Shown here piece after piece: positions 62,888 through 64,000 of a stretch of DNA of 64,000 bases (position 1 is its first letter; each line of letters opens with the position of its first letter). Both the position numbers and the translations under genes were made by a program. This stretch comes from DATJPR01 sp963752915 (GTDB lineage: Bacteria; Bacteroidota; Ignavibacteria; UBA10030; UBA6906): contig CAVVZZ010000013.1 of assembly GCA_963752915.1 (NCBI GenBank), forward strand, positions 310,001 to 374,000. Direction: 5' to 3'. The notes beneath the pieces are model-generated. The model had not been told where the DNA came from. It ran no database searches and saw nothing but the letters and a program-made list of their open reading frames with translations.

Positions 62888-64000
62888 ATGATCCGAACAA
62901 TAAGGACCGCAGTTCTTGCACTCGCATTCTTTTCCTGTGTTGGGAACAAATCCTTTGCGATCGGACAATCTGAAGCAATCCGACATCAATACCGTCTGGC
63001 GGAGATCCGATTGCTCCGGATAGACGGCCGACGCTTGGCCGGTCAACTCCTGTCGATCGACAAGGATTCGATTGATCTCCGAGTGCCGGATGGAGTCGTC
63101 AGCGTTGCCCGCACAGACCTCGCGTCAGTGGCGATGACAAGAAGTTTCCGCGCCGACTATTGGTCTGTCGGATTCTACGTCGCCGTTGCGGGGTATGCGG
63201 CCAGCACTTGCGACGGGACCGGCTGGTTCCTGTTGAGGTCCACAGCCTCGCAGACTGACGTTGGCAACCCGATTCTGCTGGTTGCGGGGTTCGGGCTTGT
63301 GGGGGCTGTGGTTCAGCCGCTCCTGGTGGGAACCGACGACTCCTTCGACGTCAGGGGAGAAGAGGGGGAGCGGGTCTGGCGTCGCCTCAAGTTCAAGATC
63401 TCAACGTTATTGGACGATGATCCATGGGAATTCTCTCCTCGAATCCACGTGAGTGTGACCGGAGGGGTTGTCCATGTCCCGTCTGCGGTCAATTGGACGC
63501 TTAGCAACGAAGATGCGGAGAAAAAATCCAGCAACTCGAGCTTCACAATGTTGCGATCGCTCTCCGTGGGGTACTCGTTGTCGAAGTATATCGATGCAGG
63601 ACTGCGGTATGCGATTCTCAACGAACCGCAGCGAGACGACAACCTATTTGCGTACTCCAATTATTCGTACTGGGACGGGAAAAGTTTCTCTGTGAAACAT
63701 TTTCAATTCACAGGGCAGGCGTTCTTACTGACCCTCGATGGTCATCCGTTCGTGGGGATTCTCAAAGGGCCGTTTCTTTTTCACGCGGGAGGGGGTGCAG
63801 GTTTCGGAAGATACACCTACAAGGTTCGTAATACGGACGCGAAAATTTTGGGAGGAAAGTGGTCGGCGGCACCAACAATCGAGCATACTGCCGAAGGATC
63901 TGGACTGGCTCTCACTCTCCTCGGCGGAATGGATTTCTTTCTCTATGACGGCGTTTCGATTGGTATCGCTGCTGACTACACGTTCCTGCCGGGAATCAAA
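62888..64000 (+). CDS. Outer-membrane beta-barrel protein, paralogue 2 (3'-truncated)
   Basis: The frame from ATG 62888, 4 nt after the previous stop, is open to the end of the window (371 codons). It repeats the whole plan of the preceding protein: YRLAEIRLLRIDGRRLAGQLLSIDKDSIDLRVPDG, SVGFYVAVAGYAAST, WEFSPRIHVSVTGGVVHVPSAVNW, LLRSLSVGYSLS, KHFQFTGQAFLLTLDG, ADYTFLPGIK. The two proteins look roughly half identical by eye, so this is an old tandem duplication. The end of the barrel lies beyond the window. Confidence 0.8.
   Translation, partial: MIRTIRTAVLALAFFSCVGNKSFAIGQSEAIRHQYRLAEIRLLRIDGRRLAGQLLSIDKDSIDLRVPDGVVSVARTDLASVAMTRSFRADYWSVGFYVAVAGYAASTCDGTGWFLLRSTASQTDVGNPILLVAGFGLVGAVVQPLLVGTDDSFDVRGEEGERVWRRLKFKISTLLDDDPWEFSPRIHVSVTGGVVHVPSAVNWTLSNEDAEKKSSNSSFTMLRSLSVGYSLSKYIDAGLRYAILNEPQRDDNLFAYSNYSYWDGKSFSVKHFQFTGQAFLLTLDGHPFVGILKGPFLFHAGGGAGFGRYTYKVRNTDAKILGGKWSAAPTIEHTAEGSGLALTLLGGMDFFLYDGVSIGIAADYTFLPGIK

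Noticed and set aside
1..64000. CRISPR arrays, insertion sequences, tRNA or rRNA genes
   Set aside because: I looked for regularly spaced repeats, transposase motifs, cloverleaf signatures and rRNA-like conserved stretches and saw none that could be supported.

Overview
The window looks like a chromosomal contig from a member of the FCB superphylum, most likely an Ignavibacteriota/Chlorobi-related bacterium with a moderately GC-rich genome. The best evidence is two secreted proteins (stops at 2760 and 4789) that end in a type IX secretion (T9SS) C-terminal sorting domain of the NYPNPFNP...GVYFYRL type. Further support comes from Bacteroidota-style outer-membrane and sensor proteins: a CBM9-like/DUF5916 barrel, an ABC permease of about 800 residues, and PAS/HisKA_2 and SpoIIE-type signalling proteins. 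I saw no rRNA, tRNA, CRISPR array, insertion sequence or prophage gene.

Layout. (A) 1-4890: a secreted hemicellulose-degrading set on the + strand: a partial beta-helix protein, a GH10 xylanase and a second beta-helix protein, closed by a strong terminator shared with the converging xylA. (B) 4907-12018: xylB-xylA (- strand) diverge from a + operon of an SDR dehydrogenase, a corrinoid reactivation-domain protein and a uroporphyrinogen-decarboxylase (URO-D) family methyltransferase. A textbook promoter with a LacI-type operator lies between them. A zinc alcohol dehydrogenase converges on that operon. (C) 12287-17698: a compact + operon for 4-hydroxyproline catabolism (deaminase, alpha-ketoglutarate semialdehyde dehydrogenase, 2-epimerase, D-hydroxyproline oxidase) followed by a methyltransferase. 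(D) 18074-25652: a DUF5916 outer-membrane protein and a large multi-PAS histidine kinase diverge around a second operator-like site, followed by an aldo/keto reductase, a broken methyltransferase and an ICMT-like membrane methyltransferase. (E) 25739-30584: an ABC permease, a GNAT acetyltransferase, an exported Gfo/Idh/MocA protein and a short STAS protein.

(F) 30630-39734: a seven-gene - strand run. Going downstream it encodes a Gfo/Idh/MocA dehydrogenase, a GPH-type sugar symporter carrying an unusual inserted domain, an exported GlcG/HbpS-like protein, two URO-D family proteins, an XylE-like sugar porter and a Tat-exported CrtI-like oxidoreductase. (G) 40216-46292: an exported PIG-L deacetylase, a pentapeptide-repeat protein, a membrane SpoIIE phosphatase and a large six-hairpin glycosidase-like protein. 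(H) 46573-64000: mixed envelope and housekeeping genes, including a DksA-type zinc finger, OpgC, a YncE-like propeller, a frameshifted PAS-SpoIIE gene, an OmpA protein, YceI, a Crp/Fnr regulator, a metallo-beta-lactamase-fold protein lacking key metal ligands, an alpha/beta hydrolase, an internally deleted DUF302 gene, a zinc-ribbon protein, a DUF362 protein, a lipoprotein and tandem beta-barrel paralogues running off the end.

Together the genes suggest a heterotroph that degrades xylan-like plant polymers outside the cell, imports pentoses through two symporters, and isomerises and phosphorylates xylose. It probably also processes unusual sugars through Gfo/Idh and SDR dehydrogenases, and may remove methyl groups using three URO-D family proteins and a corrinoid activator. 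That last point is inference and is the least described part of the window. All functions are from motif reading; no searches were run.
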